Assembly (NCBI GenBank): GCA_021298285.1
Contig: JAJTFN010000039.1
Location: forward strand, 3,257 to 37,334
Direction: 5' to 3'
Source: Verrucomicrobium sp.
Lineage (GTDB): Bacteria > Verrucomicrobiota > Verrucomicrobiia > Limisphaerales > UBA9464
DNA: 34,078 bases
Position numbers and translations under genes: made by a program. This document shows, piece after piece, positions 1 through 8,577 of this stretch; position 1 is the first letter of the stretch, and every line of letters begins with the position of its first letter. The notes beneath the pieces were generated by a model that saw nothing but the letters and a program-made list of their open reading frames with translations, was not told the DNA's origin and did no database searches.

Positions 1-1286
1 TAGCCGAAGTCGTCGGTGCGGCCATGGCTGACGCCGCCGCGGATGCCGCCGCCAGCCATCCAGACCGAGAAGCAGCGCGGGTGATGGTCGCGGCCGTAGT
101 CGGTCGCCGTCAGCTTGCCCTGCGAGTAGTTGGTGCGCCCGAATTCACCGCCCCAGATCACCAGCGTGTCGTCGAGCATGCCGCGCTGCCTGAGGTCGGT
201 GATGAGGGCGTAGGAGGCGCGGTCGACGTCGGCACACTGGCGACGGATACCCCCGGGCAACCCGCCGTGCTGGTCCCATCCCGGGTGGTAGAGCTGGATG
301 AAGCGGACGTCGCGCTCGGCCAACCGCCGCGCCAACAGGCAGTTCGCCGCGAAGGTCCCGGGGTTCCTGGCCTCCGGGCCATACAGGTCGAGCACGCTCT
401 CCGGCTCGCCCGACAGGTTCATCACGTCGGGCACGCTGGTCTGCATGCGGAAGGCCATCTCGTACTGGGCCACGCGGGCGTTGATCTCGGGATCCCCCAG
501 GTCGCGGTGCTGCAGGTGCTCCATCTCGGCCCAACGGTCGAGCAGCTTGCGCCGACTCTCTCCAGACACACCGTCGGGATTCTGCAGGTACAGCACCGGC
601 TCGCGCCCGGACCGGAACAGCACGCCCTGGTGCTGGCTGGGCAGGAAGCCATTGCCCCAGAGACGGGAGTAGAGCGGCTGGTCGATGCGGTCCTTGGAGA
701 TGAGGACCACGAAGGCCGGCAGGTTCTGGTTGGCCGAGCCGAGCCCGTAGCTGAGCCACGACCCGAAACTCGGCCGGCCGGCGATCTGCGAACCGGTCTG
801 GAAGAAGGTGATGGCCGGATCGTGGTTGATGGCCTCGGTGTGCAGCGACCGGATGACGCACAGGTCGTCGGCGACCTTGGCGGTCCACGGCAACAACTCG
901 CTGATCCAGGTGCCCGACTGGCCTGCCTGCCGGAACTTGAAGATCGAGCCGGCCATCGGCAGCGATGCCTGCTGGGCCGACATCCCGGTCAGGCGCTGTC
1001 CCATCCGGACGCTGGCGGGCAGGTCTTCGCCGGTCCGTTTCACCAGCTCGGGCTTGTAGTCGAAGGTCTCGAGCTGCGACGGGCCGCCGCTCATGAACAG
1101 GTAGATCACCCGCTTGGCCCGCGGCGCCAGGTGGCCGGCCGGCAGGACGCCGGAGAAGGGACCCGTCGCGGCGGCCCGGGCGTCCTGGGCCATCAGGCCG
1201 GAGAGGGCGACGCCGCCGAGACCCAGGCCGAAGCGGCCGAAGAAATCCCGGCGGTTCATGCGGAAGTCGACTTGGGAGCAGTTCAT
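1..1286 (-). CDS. DUF1501 domain-containing exported protein (3' end outside window)
   Basis: The reverse strand is open from 1286 to the window edge, giving about 428 codons with the C-terminus missing. The N-terminus carries a twin-arginine-like export signal, with RRDFFGRFGLGLGG followed by a hydrophobic stretch. Sequences typical of DUF1501 (sulfatase-like fold) follow: VIYLFMSGGPSQLETFDYKP near residue 60, a mid-protein LYGPEARNPGTFAANCLLAR, WGGEFGRTNYSQG, and HGRTDDFG at the truncated end. The start at 1286 was chosen because family members often have a short leader before the RR motif; ATG 1259 is an in-frame alternative. Neither has a good ribosome binding site. The gene begins 28 bases after the stop of the DUF1549/DUF1553 gene, a pairing seen very often in Planctomycetota and Verrucomicrobiota. 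The molecular function of DUF1501 proteins is not established. Family assignment is confident. Confidence 0.9.
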   Translation of the reverse strand, partial: MNCSQVDFRMNRRDFFGRFGLGLGGVALSGLMAQDARAAATGPFSGVLPAGHLAPRAKRVIYLFMSGGPSQLETFDYKPELVKRTGEDLPASVRMGQRLTGMSAQQASLPMAGSIFKFRQAGQSGTWISELLPWTAKVADDLCVIRSLHTEAINHDPAITFFQTGSQIAGRPSFGSWLSYGLGSANQNLPAFVVLISKDRIDQPLYSRLWGNGFLPSQHQGVLFRSGREPVLYLQNPDGVSGESRRKLLDRWAEMEHLQHRDLGDPEINARVAQYEMAFRMQTSVPDVMNLSGEPESVLDLYGPEARNPGTFAANCLLARRLAERDVRFIQLYHPGWDQHGGLPGGIRRQCADVDRASYALITDLRQRGMLDDTLVIWGGEFGRTNYSQGKLTATDYGRDHHPRCFSVWMAGGGIRGGVSHGRTDDFG

Positions 1287-1314
1287 GGGGCGGCGGGGTC
1301 TGGAGGGCTGGGCT

Positions 1315-4300
1315 TCAGCGGCGCATGACCGCTTCGTCGTGGTTGAGGAGCAGTTGGGCCAGCACGGTCGCCGCCGCGAGGCGGGCGGGCGGATGCTCGC
1401 CCGGCACCGGTTTGTCTCCCACCTTGAGCAGGCGCTCGGCCGCGGGAAGATCCCTCTGGAACTGGGCCTCCTGCTCGTCCATCAGGCGCGCCATCACCGC
1501 CACCTCGTCCCTGGATGGGCGGCGACCGGTGACCAGGGCGAAGGCGAAGCGCACCTGGCGCTCGGTCCCGACGCCGGCCTCGCGGAGCATGCGGCCGGCG
1601 ACATGGCGAGAGGCCTCGACCATCTGCGGGTCGTTGAGCAGCACCAGCGCCTGCAGCGGGGTGCTGGTGGACTGGCGACGGACCACGCAGTAGCTGCGGT
1701 CGGCCGCGTCGAGCGTCATCATGGAGGGCGGCGGCACGGTGCGCTTCCAGTAGGTGTAGAGGCTGCGCCGATAGAGGTCGTCGCCTTTGCCGACCTGGTA
1801 CTGCCCGCCGCCCATGGTCATCTGCCAGAGACCATCCGGGTGGTACGGCTTCACGCTCGGCCCACCCACCTTGTCCACCAGGAGGCCGCTCACGAAGAGG
1901 GCCTGGTCGCGCAGCATCTCGGCCGAGAGCCGACGGGCCGGTCCCCGGGCCAGCGTGCGGTTGTCGGGATCGGCCTCCCAATCCCGGGGCCTGACGTGGG
2001 AGGCCTGCTGGTAGGTGTCGGAGGTGACGATCAGGCGCTGGAGGTCCTGGAGGTTCCACGGGCGGAGGCCGACCGACTCGTTGCCCCGCACGAAGGACAC
2101 CGCCAGCCAGTCGAGCAGTTCTCGGTGGGTTGGTGCCGCCCCCTGCAGGCCGAAGTTGTCGGAAGTCTCCACCAATCCCCGGCCGAAGAACTGCTGCCAG
2201 ACCCGGTTGACCGTGACGCGCCCCATCAGCGGGTTCGACGGATCCAGCAGCCATTGGGACAGCCCGAGCCGGTTGCGGGGGGCGCCCGCCGGGAGACGGC
2301 CCATGACGGCCGGCGTCTCCATGGTGACCGACTCGCCCGGCTGGTCGTAGGCCCCACGCCGCAGGACATGGGCCGGCTTGGGCCGGTCCATCTCGTCCAT
2401 GACCATGATGTCGGGAATGGAGGTGACCAGGGCGTTCTGCTCCCGCCGCACCTTCAGGAGGGCGTCGAAGGCCTCCCGGTGCGGCGCATGCCGGGTGAGC
2501 AGGAAATGCTCGAGGACGGCCGCCTCGCCAGGAGTCGCGTCACCCTGACCGGCCAGCACGGCCACCTCGACCGGCGACAGGGTCCGGTCGAAGACGTGCA
2601 ATTCGTCGACCTGCCCCTGCTTGAAGCCGAAGTCGCGCATGCGCTGGCCGATGGTCAGGTTGGGCTGCCCGTAGGTGATGTCCTTCCAGAGGTTGTCCCG
2701 CACGACCTCGACCTCGGCAGGGCGGCCATCGAGGTACACCTTGAGGCCGGCGGCACGGCTGGAGCCGTCATAGGCGAAGGCCACGTGGGTCCACGCGCCG
2801 ACCGGGGCCGCCTGGCGGGTGCGCACCTTGAGGGCGTTGCCCGGCCACATGTGGTGCAGGCCGACCGCGACCCGCCCATCCTCCATCAGGATCTCGTAGC
2901 CTCGGCTGCCGGCATCCATCCAGGCCGAGCTGTGATGGATGACCGTCTGCCGGGGCACGTGCATGGCGGGACGGATCCACAGGGCCAGCGAGAACGGATC
3001 GACCCGGGAGAAATGCCCGATGCCCGGCATGGAGACGCCGTTCTCGCCGCTGAGCATCAGCGCCTTGCCGAAGCGCCCATCCACAGCCTGGGGGGATTCG
3101 AAAGGCTGCGCCCGATGGCCGCCCACGGCGCTCGGGTAGGCGTTGGACACCATCGCGTCGAAGGAGAACCTGGCCACCGCGCCAGAGACCTCCGGGGGCT
3201 TCCCCGCCGACTCGGCGCGCCATGCGTCGAAGGCCGGGCGGGCCGCCTGGGCCACCTCACGCAACCGGGCCTCCCCGGCCCGGATCCGGGAGTTGAGGTC
3301 CTTGAGCCGGGCGTCCTGCTCCGGGGTGCTCAGGAGCAGGGTCGGCACGGGCATGATGTCGCCGAAGTACACGCTCTGCCCGGACTCGTCGATGTTCTGG
3401 AAGAAGGCGAAGAGCTGGTAGAACTCCTTCTGTGAAATGGGATCGAACTTGTGGTCGTGGCACCGGGCACACTCGAAGGTCATGCCCAGGAAGGCCGTGC
3501 CGAAAGTGTTCACGCGGTCGACGTTGTAGGCCACGCGGTACTCCTCCTCGACGATGCCGCCCTCCTCATTCTGCAGGTGGAGGCGGTTGAAGGTGGTGGC
3601 CAGGCGCTGCTCCTGGGTGGCCTCGGGCAGCAGGTCGCCCGCCAACTGCCATTGCACGAACCGGTCGAAGGGCAGGTGACGGTTGAAGGCCCCGATGACC
3701 CAGTCGCGCCAGGGCCAGACCGGCCGGTAGCGGTCGGCCTGGAACCCGTGCGTGTCGGCGAAGCGGGCCAGGTCGAGCCAGTCGGTGGCCATGCGCTCGC
3801 CGTAGCGGGTCGAACCCATGAGGCGTTGGACCTCGGACAGGTAGTGCTCCCGGGTGGGCCGCCCCTCGAAGGCCACGATTTCCTGCGGCGTCGGCGGCAG
3901 GCCGGTGAGGTCCAGGGAAAGGCGGCGCAGCAGGCGCCCCGGCTCGGCCGGCGGGGACAACCGTTTCCCGGGGCCCAGCCGTGCCAGCACGAAGGCATCG
4001 ATGGGGTTGCCACTTTTCCAGCTCCGATGCTTCGGAACCGGGGGCAGGACCGGGGGCACGAAGGACCAATGCTGCCCCCAGCGTCCCCCCTCCTGGATCC
4101 ATCGGCGGAGGAGGCGCACCTGGTCGGCGCTCGGGCGCTTGCCGGTCTCCGGCGGGGGCATGACCTCGTCAGGATCGGTGCTCCCCAGGCGTCGGATCAT
4201 CTCGCTCTGGTCGGCCTTGCCCGGGACGACGGCGGTCTTGCCGCTCTTGCCGGTCCCGAGCGCGCCTTCCTGCACGTCGAGGCGCAGGCCGCCTTTGCGG

Positions 4301-4452
4301 CCGGTCGTCGAGGGCCCGTGGCACTGGTAGCAGTGCTCCGAGAGGATGGGCTGGATGTCGCGGGCGAAGTCGACCCCGGCCGCGCGGAGCCGAGCGCCGG
4401 CCAGCAGGAGCCCCAGCATCATCCAACCCCTCAATGGCAACATCGAGACCAT
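1315..4452 (-). CDS. PSCyt1/DUF1549/LamG/DUF1553 cytochrome-type exported protein
   Basis: This protein of about 1045 residues has a short hydrophobic signal segment (residues 11-25). A PSCyt1-type haem site, C40-YQ-C43-H44, follows inside DIQPILSEHCYQCHG. DUF1549 comes next (about 110-350), with WLDLARFADTHGFQADRYRP and a second CxxCH in CARCHDHKFDPI. A LamG/concanavalin-like lectin domain (about 420-620) is recognisable from WTHVAFAYDG, LKVYLDGRPAE and VDELHVFDRTLSPVEV. DUF1553 (about 700-1040) contains RVTVNRVWQQFFGRGLVET and STPLQALVLLNDP. This domain order is standard for the large planctomycete/verrucomicrobial cytochrome family, whose substrate is unknown. The lectin-like domain suggests carbohydrate or surface binding, which is inference. 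GTG 4461 and ATG 4443 are alternative starts; no ribosome binding site separates them. Cotranscription with the downstream DUF1501 gene is likely. Confidence 0.93.
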   Translation of the reverse strand: MVSMLPLRGWMMLGLLLAGARLRAAGVDFARDIQPILSEHCYQCHGPSTTGRKGGLRLDVQEGALGTGKSGKTAVVPGKADQSEMIRRLGSTDPDEVMPPPETGKRPSADQVRLLRRWIQEGGRWGQHWSFVPPVLPPVPKHRSWKSGNPIDAFVLARLGPGKRLSPPAEPGRLLRRLSLDLTGLPPTPQEIVAFEGRPTREHYLSEVQRLMGSTRYGERMATDWLDLARFADTHGFQADRYRPVWPWRDWVIGAFNRHLPFDRFVQWQLAGDLLPEATQEQRLATTFNRLHLQNEEGGIVEEEYRVAYNVDRVNTFGTAFLGMTFECARCHDHKFDPISQKEFYQLFAFFQNIDESGQSVYFGDIMPVPTLLLSTPEQDARLKDLNSRIRAGEARLREVAQAARPAFDAWRAESAGKPPEVSGAVARFSFDAMVSNAYPSAVGGHRAQPFESPQAVDGRFGKALMLSGENGVSMPGIGHFSRVDPFSLALWIRPAMHVPRQTVIHHSSAWMDAGSRGYEILMEDGRVAVGLHHMWPGNALKVRTRQAAPVGAWTHVAFAYDGSSRAAGLKVYLDGRPAEVEVVRDNLWKDITYGQPNLTIGQRMRDFGFKQGQVDELHVFDRTLSPVEVAVLAGQGDATPGEAAVLEHFLLTRHAPHREAFDALLKVRREQNALVTSIPDIMVMDEMDRPKPAHVLRRGAYDQPGESVTMETPAVMGRLPAGAPRNRLGLSQWLLDPSNPLMGRVTVNRVWQQFFGRGLVETSDNFGLQGAAPTHRELLDWLAVSFVRGNESVGLRPWNLQDLQRLIVTSDTYQQASHVRPRDWEADPDNRTLARGPARRLSAEMLRDQALFVSGLLVDKVGGPSVKPYHPDGLWQMTMGGGQYQVGKGDDLYRRSLYTYWKRTVPPPSMMTLDAADRSYCVVRRQSTSTPLQALVLLNDPQMVEASRHVAGRMLREAGVGTERQVRFAFALVTGRRPSRDEVAVMARLMDEQEAQFQRDLPAAERLLKVGDKPVPGEHPPARLAAATVLAQLLLNHDEAVMRR

Positions 4453-4545
4453 GGGAATCACGACGCCGAGTGTGGAGGAGTCTTCAATCGAGGCGATGGC
4501 AAACTGTCACGGCGGCTTGCCGGAAGAAGCGATTCCCGGGAACGG

Positions 4546-4583
4546 CACCGGGGGCGACAGCGTCAGCGCCATCGCCCCCGGTG
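4546..4583 (-). terminator. Strong hairpin after the PVC haem-protein gene, possible terminator
   Basis: The arms 4546-4557 and 4572-4583 are exact reverse complements (12 bp, GC-rich) around a 14-base loop. The hairpin lies about 39 bases past the stop of the minus-strand gene ending at 4622 and upstream of the next minus-strand gene. No run of U follows, so it may act as a weak or Rho-assisted terminator or an mRNA 3'-end stabiliser. Confidence 0.4.
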
Positions 4584-4621
4584 GAGTGCTTCCGGGTGCT
4601 CCCCGGGTCATCGCGGTTCGG

Positions 4622-7600
4622 TCACTTGGCGAAGGCCTTGTGCTGCGGGTTGCCGCCGGACTGCAGGTAGGCGACGAGGTCGAGCAACTCGTCCCGGTTG
4701 AGGGGGTTGATCATGCCGGCCGGCATCAGCGACACCGGGTAGGGCTTGCGGCCCTTGACCTGGTCCAGCGCCACCGCCGTGAACTCCTCGGGGTTCCGCG
4801 GGTCGGCCGTCACCACCAGCTTTCCGTTCTCGGTGTAGGCCCGTCCCACCAGCGTGGAACCGTCGGCCAACTGGATCTCCTCCGAACCATACTGGTCGGA
4901 GATGACCTTGGAGGGCTCGATGATGTTCTCCATCAGGTCGCGCACGGTGTAGCGCGAGGCGACGCCGGAGAGATCCGGACCCACGCCGCCGCCCGCCCCG
5001 TCGAAGCGGTGGCAGGCCGCGCAACCGACCGAGTTGTACATGGCCTTGCCGTTCTCGAAGCTGCGTCCCCTGATGGCACCCGAGGCCAGGGCCACGGCCT
5101 CGTCGACCGAGTAGGCCTTGCCGGGACCCTTGGGCGCCGCGTAGGTCGGGTCGCCACCGGTGGCCCGGCGGGTGGAGATCTCCTCGTAGGTCTTCCGCTC
5201 GGCCGTGTCGGCGACGGTCGCCAGGGCGTCCTTGCGGATGTTCTCGAGGAAGCCGCGGAAGCTGTTGCCGCCCTGCCAGGGGGCCGTGCGCGGGAACCAG
5301 CTGAAGAACGATTTCCGCAGCGCCGGGGTCCAGCCCACCTTGGCTTCGCGCAGCAGGTAGGCGTAGGCGATCTGCTCCTGGTTCGGGCGGCTGGCCGTGG
5401 CCTGGGCGAAGGCCCCGGCGTAGCCCCGGTTGCGCTCGAGCAGGGCGTCGCTGGCGTAGCGCACGTCGGAATCGTTGGCCGTGAGCATCAGGGGCACGCT
5501 CTTGGCGACCACCGTCGGCGAACCGAGACGGATGAGCGCCCCGACGAGTTCGCGGTTCAGCTGGCGGCTGCCCGACGGATACAGGGCGTCCAGCCGGCGA
5601 AGGGTCGCCTGGAGGGTCTCGCCCTGCGGGTTGCCCTGGCGGATGAGCGCCAACTGGTAGGCACGCACCACGGCCAGCTTGGCCGGCTCGTCCAGCTTCC
5701 GCAGGTCCAAGCCGTTCAGGAAGCCCAGCAGGCGGTCGCGATGCTCGGGCTTGCCGACGCGGGCCAGCGCGACGGCCCCCTCGATGGCCGCCCACGGCCG
5801 GGTCTCGGCGAACAACCGGTCGGCCCAGGCCGTCACCGGCTGGCGCTCGATGGCGACACGGGCTGCATACCGGACGAAACGGTCCTCGTGGCCGAGGCTC
5901 TTCCAGGCCTTGGCGACCGCCTCGGGCCCGGTCCCCTCCAGGTGCAGGCGCTCGAGGTCACGCCGCAGCTTGGCCGCTGCCGTCAACTTCGGTGCGGGGG
6001 CCGGGGAGGTGCTCTCCTTGCCGACGTAGGTGACGCGGTACACCGCCGACTCGGTGCCACGGCCACCGATGGCGAAATACATCGCCCCGTCGCGGGGATG
6101 GATCAGCAGGTCGGTGAGGGGCAGCGGACGACCGCTGACGAACTCCTCCTTCTCGGCCTTGTAACCCGCCCCGTCCGGGGTCAGGTGGATGGCGTACATC
6201 GTGCCGTAGGTCCAGTCGTTGGCGAAGATGGCGTTCTGGTAGCGCGCCGGGAACTTGGCTCCCAGCCCCGAGGAGACACCGGTGGGTGACCCGGGCCCGA
6301 TGTCGACCAGCGCGGGAAGGCTGTCCGGATAGTAGGTGGGCCACTTGCCCGCACCCGACCGCCACCCCATGTCGCTGCCGCTGGTGGCCATGGACACGCG
6401 CGTGGGACGGTACCAGGGCGCTCCGGCATCCCACTCCATGTCGGAATCGTAGGTGAACAGGTCACCCAGCGCGTTGAAGGCGATGTCGTACTCGTTGCGG
6501 TACCCGTAGCTGATGAGCTCGAAGGTCTTGCCGTCGGGGTCGGTTTTGCAGATGTAGCCGCCCGGGGCCAGGATGCCGCGGGCGTGGCCATTGGCGTCCC
6601 AGAGGCGGGTGACCACCTGGTCCTCGTCCCACGACCGGGCGGCGCGGGAGAGTTCCATGTGGTCGGGCAGCTTGGTGTGGTTGCCGCAGGCGACGTAGAG
6701 GCTCTTGCCGTCCGGGGACAGCACGATGCCGTGCGGGCCGTGCTCGCCGCCTCCCTCGATGCGGCGGAGCATCTTCTCCTCGTCGTACTGGTCGTCGCCG
6801 TCGGTGTCGCGCAGGCGCCAGAGGCCCTGGCGGCCACCCTGTTCATTGACCATCACATACAGGCTGCCGAAGGCGTGCAGCAGGCCGTGGGCGCCCCCGA
6901 CGGCGTTCTTGAGCTTCTCGATGGTCGCCGGCGCGGAAGATCCCGGCGCGGCGAGGGTCAGGCGGTACAGGCCGCCGCCCTGGTCGCAGGCCACCAGGCG
7001 GCCCTTCGGATCCACGGTCATGCTGACCCACGAGCCCTGCTGGGACTTGGGCACCGCGTAGATGAGCTCGGCCCGGAACCCGGGCAGGAGCTTGATGTCG
7101 GAGGGGGCGATGACCGGGGCCGCGGCGGGTTTGCCGGGGGCGGCCGCACCGGCCAGCGCATTGCCCCAGGGCTGGTCGCCGTACTTGGCGAGCACCTTGG
7201 CGGGCTTCCAGTCGGACTTGCCGGGCAGCGCGGCCTCCCAGGAGCCGTCGCTCTCGATGACCGTCTGCTTGCCGTCGTTGTCCTTCAGGGTGAGCCGCGC
7301 CACAAAGCCGGCGATGTCGCCCTCGTTCTTGCACTCGGCGCGCAGCTCATGGCGGCCGGCCTTGAGCTTGCGGGTGAGGTTGACCTTCGAGGGTTCGCTC
7401 CAGTCGGGGTTGGTGACCACCAGTTCGCCATCCAGGAAGACCTTCGCGCCGTTGTCGCAGGTGACGACGAGCACGGCCTCCTTGAGCGGGCCGGCGACCT
7501 CGAACGATTTGCGGAGGTTCGCCGCCGGTTTGCTGCCGGGGCCGTCGGCCCAGATCCAGGAAGTTTCGGCCTGCAGGGAAACGGAGCCGAGGGCCAGTGC

Positions 7601-7642
7601 GGCCACCAGGGAACGCCACGGGAACGGACGGGTGAAGTGCAT
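4622..7642 (-). CDS. PVC-type haem-binding CxxCH protein with sorbosone-dehydrogenase-like propeller
   Basis: This is an exported protein of about 1006 residues. A signal peptide (HFTRPFPWRSLVAALALGSV) ends near LQAE. The next 120 residues (TSWIWADGP, KVFLDGELVVTNPDW, LKAGRHELRAEC) look like a jelly-roll, galactose-binding-like domain. A membrane-bound dehydrogenase/sorbosone-type beta-propeller follows (LLPGFRAELIYAVPKSQQG, HGPHGIVLSPDGKSLYVACG, YGYRNEYDIAFNALGDLFTY). A helical, HEAT-like segment leads to a C-terminal class I cytochrome c domain with CAACHRFDGAGGGVGPDLSG and the family's GRAYTENGKLVV. The role is probably periplasmic electron transfer linked to oxidation of a sugar-like substrate, by family analogy only. 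ATG 7642 was chosen over GTG 7666 because it places the signal peptide at the N-terminus. The two cytochrome genes downstream on the same strand are probably functionally linked. Confidence 0.92.
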   Translation of the reverse strand: MHFTRPFPWRSLVAALALGSVSLQAETSWIWADGPGSKPAANLRKSFEVAGPLKEAVLVVTCDNGAKVFLDGELVVTNPDWSEPSKVNLTRKLKAGRHELRAECKNEGDIAGFVARLTLKDNDGKQTVIESDGSWEAALPGKSDWKPAKVLAKYGDQPWGNALAGAAAPGKPAAAPVIAPSDIKLLPGFRAELIYAVPKSQQGSWVSMTVDPKGRLVACDQGGGLYRLTLAAPGSSAPATIEKLKNAVGGAHGLLHAFGSLYVMVNEQGGRQGLWRLRDTDGDDQYDEEKMLRRIEGGGEHGPHGIVLSPDGKSLYVACGNHTKLPDHMELSRAARSWDEDQVVTRLWDANGHARGILAPGGYICKTDPDGKTFELISYGYRNEYDIAFNALGDLFTYDSDMEWDAGAPWYRPTRVSMATSGSDMGWRSGAGKWPTYYPDSLPALVDIGPGSPTGVSSGLGAKFPARYQNAIFANDWTYGTMYAIHLTPDGAGYKAEKEEFVSGRPLPLTDLLIHPRDGAMYFAIGGRGTESAVYRVTYVGKESTSPAPAPKLTAAAKLRRDLERLHLEGTGPEAVAKAWKSLGHEDRFVRYAARVAIERQPVTAWADRLFAETRPWAAIEGAVALARVGKPEHRDRLLGFLNGLDLRKLDEPAKLAVVRAYQLALIRQGNPQGETLQATLRRLDALYPSGSRQLNRELVGALIRLGSPTVVAKSVPLMLTANDSDVRYASDALLERNRGYAGAFAQATASRPNQEQIAYAYLLREAKVGWTPALRKSFFSWFPRTAPWQGGNSFRGFLENIRKDALATVADTAERKTYEEISTRRATGGDPTYAAPKGPGKAYSVDEAVALASGAIRGRSFENGKAMYNSVGCAACHRFDGAGGGVGPDLSGVASRYTVRDLMENIIEPSKVISDQYGSEEIQLADGSTLVGRAYTENGKLVVTADPRNPEEFTAVALDQVKGRKPYPVSLMPAGMINPLNRDELLDLVAYLQSGGNPQHKAFAK

Positions 7643-7815
7643 GCCCCAATCAACCCCAACCCGCACGACCGTTCAAGCCCCGGAACCGCTGCGAGGGCCA
7701 AAAAACGTGCCTGCGCCGGCGGTGGGTGGCCGGGAAGGCTCCGGGGCGACCAAGGCCCCGACCCGGGACCGGGCCGACGACCGGCACCTCCGCCGGGGCC
7801 GATCCCTTGGGGACC

Positions 7816-8577
7816 TCAGGGAATCGTCGGGTGATACCGGGCGAGCTGGAGCCCGGAAACCCATCCACCCCGTCCCTCGGCGTCCACCACGCGCACCCAT
7901 TCGTTGCGGCGCTGCACGATCCGCACTTCGGCAGCGTCGGCATAGGTGACGGCGATTTCGGATTCCTCCAGCGGCCCGAAACGTGCCGGCACCTCGCGGC
8001 CCGCGATGGCGGCATTGGGTCCGCGAACGACCGACACCCAGGCCGTCAGCCAGGCGGCGACCACCAGCCCAGTCGCGCCGCCGAGGACCGCACGCACGCC
8101 GGAACCCGCCCGGGCATGCTCCGGCTTCAGGCGCACCCACGCCGTCCACGCGGCCCACAACCAGACCAGTCCCACCGCGCCGAGGGCCCATTCGTCCAGG
8201 GTGAGCATGCCAACCCAGCGCCGCCAGATCGGGGCCGGAGGCTGGCCGAGGCGACGGCGGATCAGGTCGAGGTTGTGGCGCAGGGCCGGGTCGCGCGGGG
8301 TGATCCCCTCGGCCTGCCGCCAGGCCGCCAGGGCCCGCCCCATCTCGCCCTGCCGGAAACGCGCATTCCCGAGGTTGTAGAGCACGCCGACCCCGCCAGG
8401 AGCCCCTTGCAGAGCCCTCTCGAATCCGGCGACGGCCGCCGGAAAGTCGCCCTGGTCATAGGCCTTGCGGGCCTGGTCGAAGTCGGAGGCCGCCCGGAGC
8501 CCGGGGCCGGCTGCACACCCCAGCCAAACGACCAGACCAACCACCACGGCCAGGGAGAGCGATCGCCTTCGGATCAC
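7816..8577 (-). CDS. batE: BatE-like protein: TPR plus SH3-type domain
   Basis: This 253-residue protein starts at GTG 8577, whose GTGA overlaps the batD stop. A strong ribosome binding site immediately upstream decides the start. An N-terminal hydrophobic export or anchor segment (residues 7-29) is followed by TPR units (FDQARKAYDQGDFPAAVAGF, VLYNLGNARFRQGEMGRALA). Two transmembrane helices follow (about 128-145 and 162-180). The C-terminal bacterial SH3-like region contains IAVTYADAAEVRIVQR and GGWVSGLQLARY. The layout matches BatE of Bat (Bacteroides aerotolerance) operons: TPR for protein contacts and SH3 for a wall or protein ligand. It is the last gene of the operon starting at 15223. 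A longer reading frame into batD exists but is an overlapping-frame artefact. Confidence 0.85.
   Translation of the reverse strand: MIRRRSLSLAVVVGLVVWLGCAAGPGLRAASDFDQARKAYDQGDFPAAVAGFERALQGAPGGVGVLYNLGNARFRQGEMGRALAAWRQAEGITPRDPALRHNLDLIRRRLGQPPAPIWRRWVGMLTLDEWALGAVGLVWLWAAWTAWVRLKPEHARAGSGVRAVLGGATGLVVAAWLTAWVSVVRGPNAAIAGREVPARFGPLEESEIAVTYADAAEVRIVQRRNEWVRVVDAEGRGGWVSGLQLARYHPTIP

Noticed and set aside
1114-3435. Long plus-strand frame (about 773 codons) opposite the DUF1549/DUF1553 gene
   Set aside because: It is the antisense shadow of a strongly supported gene and has no protein-family features.
7673-7815. Possible intrinsic terminator after batE, based on a TTTTTT run at about 7698-7703 on the minus strand
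   Set aside because: The only nearby stem is 5 bp and about 10 bases from the T-run, so the structure is not convincing.
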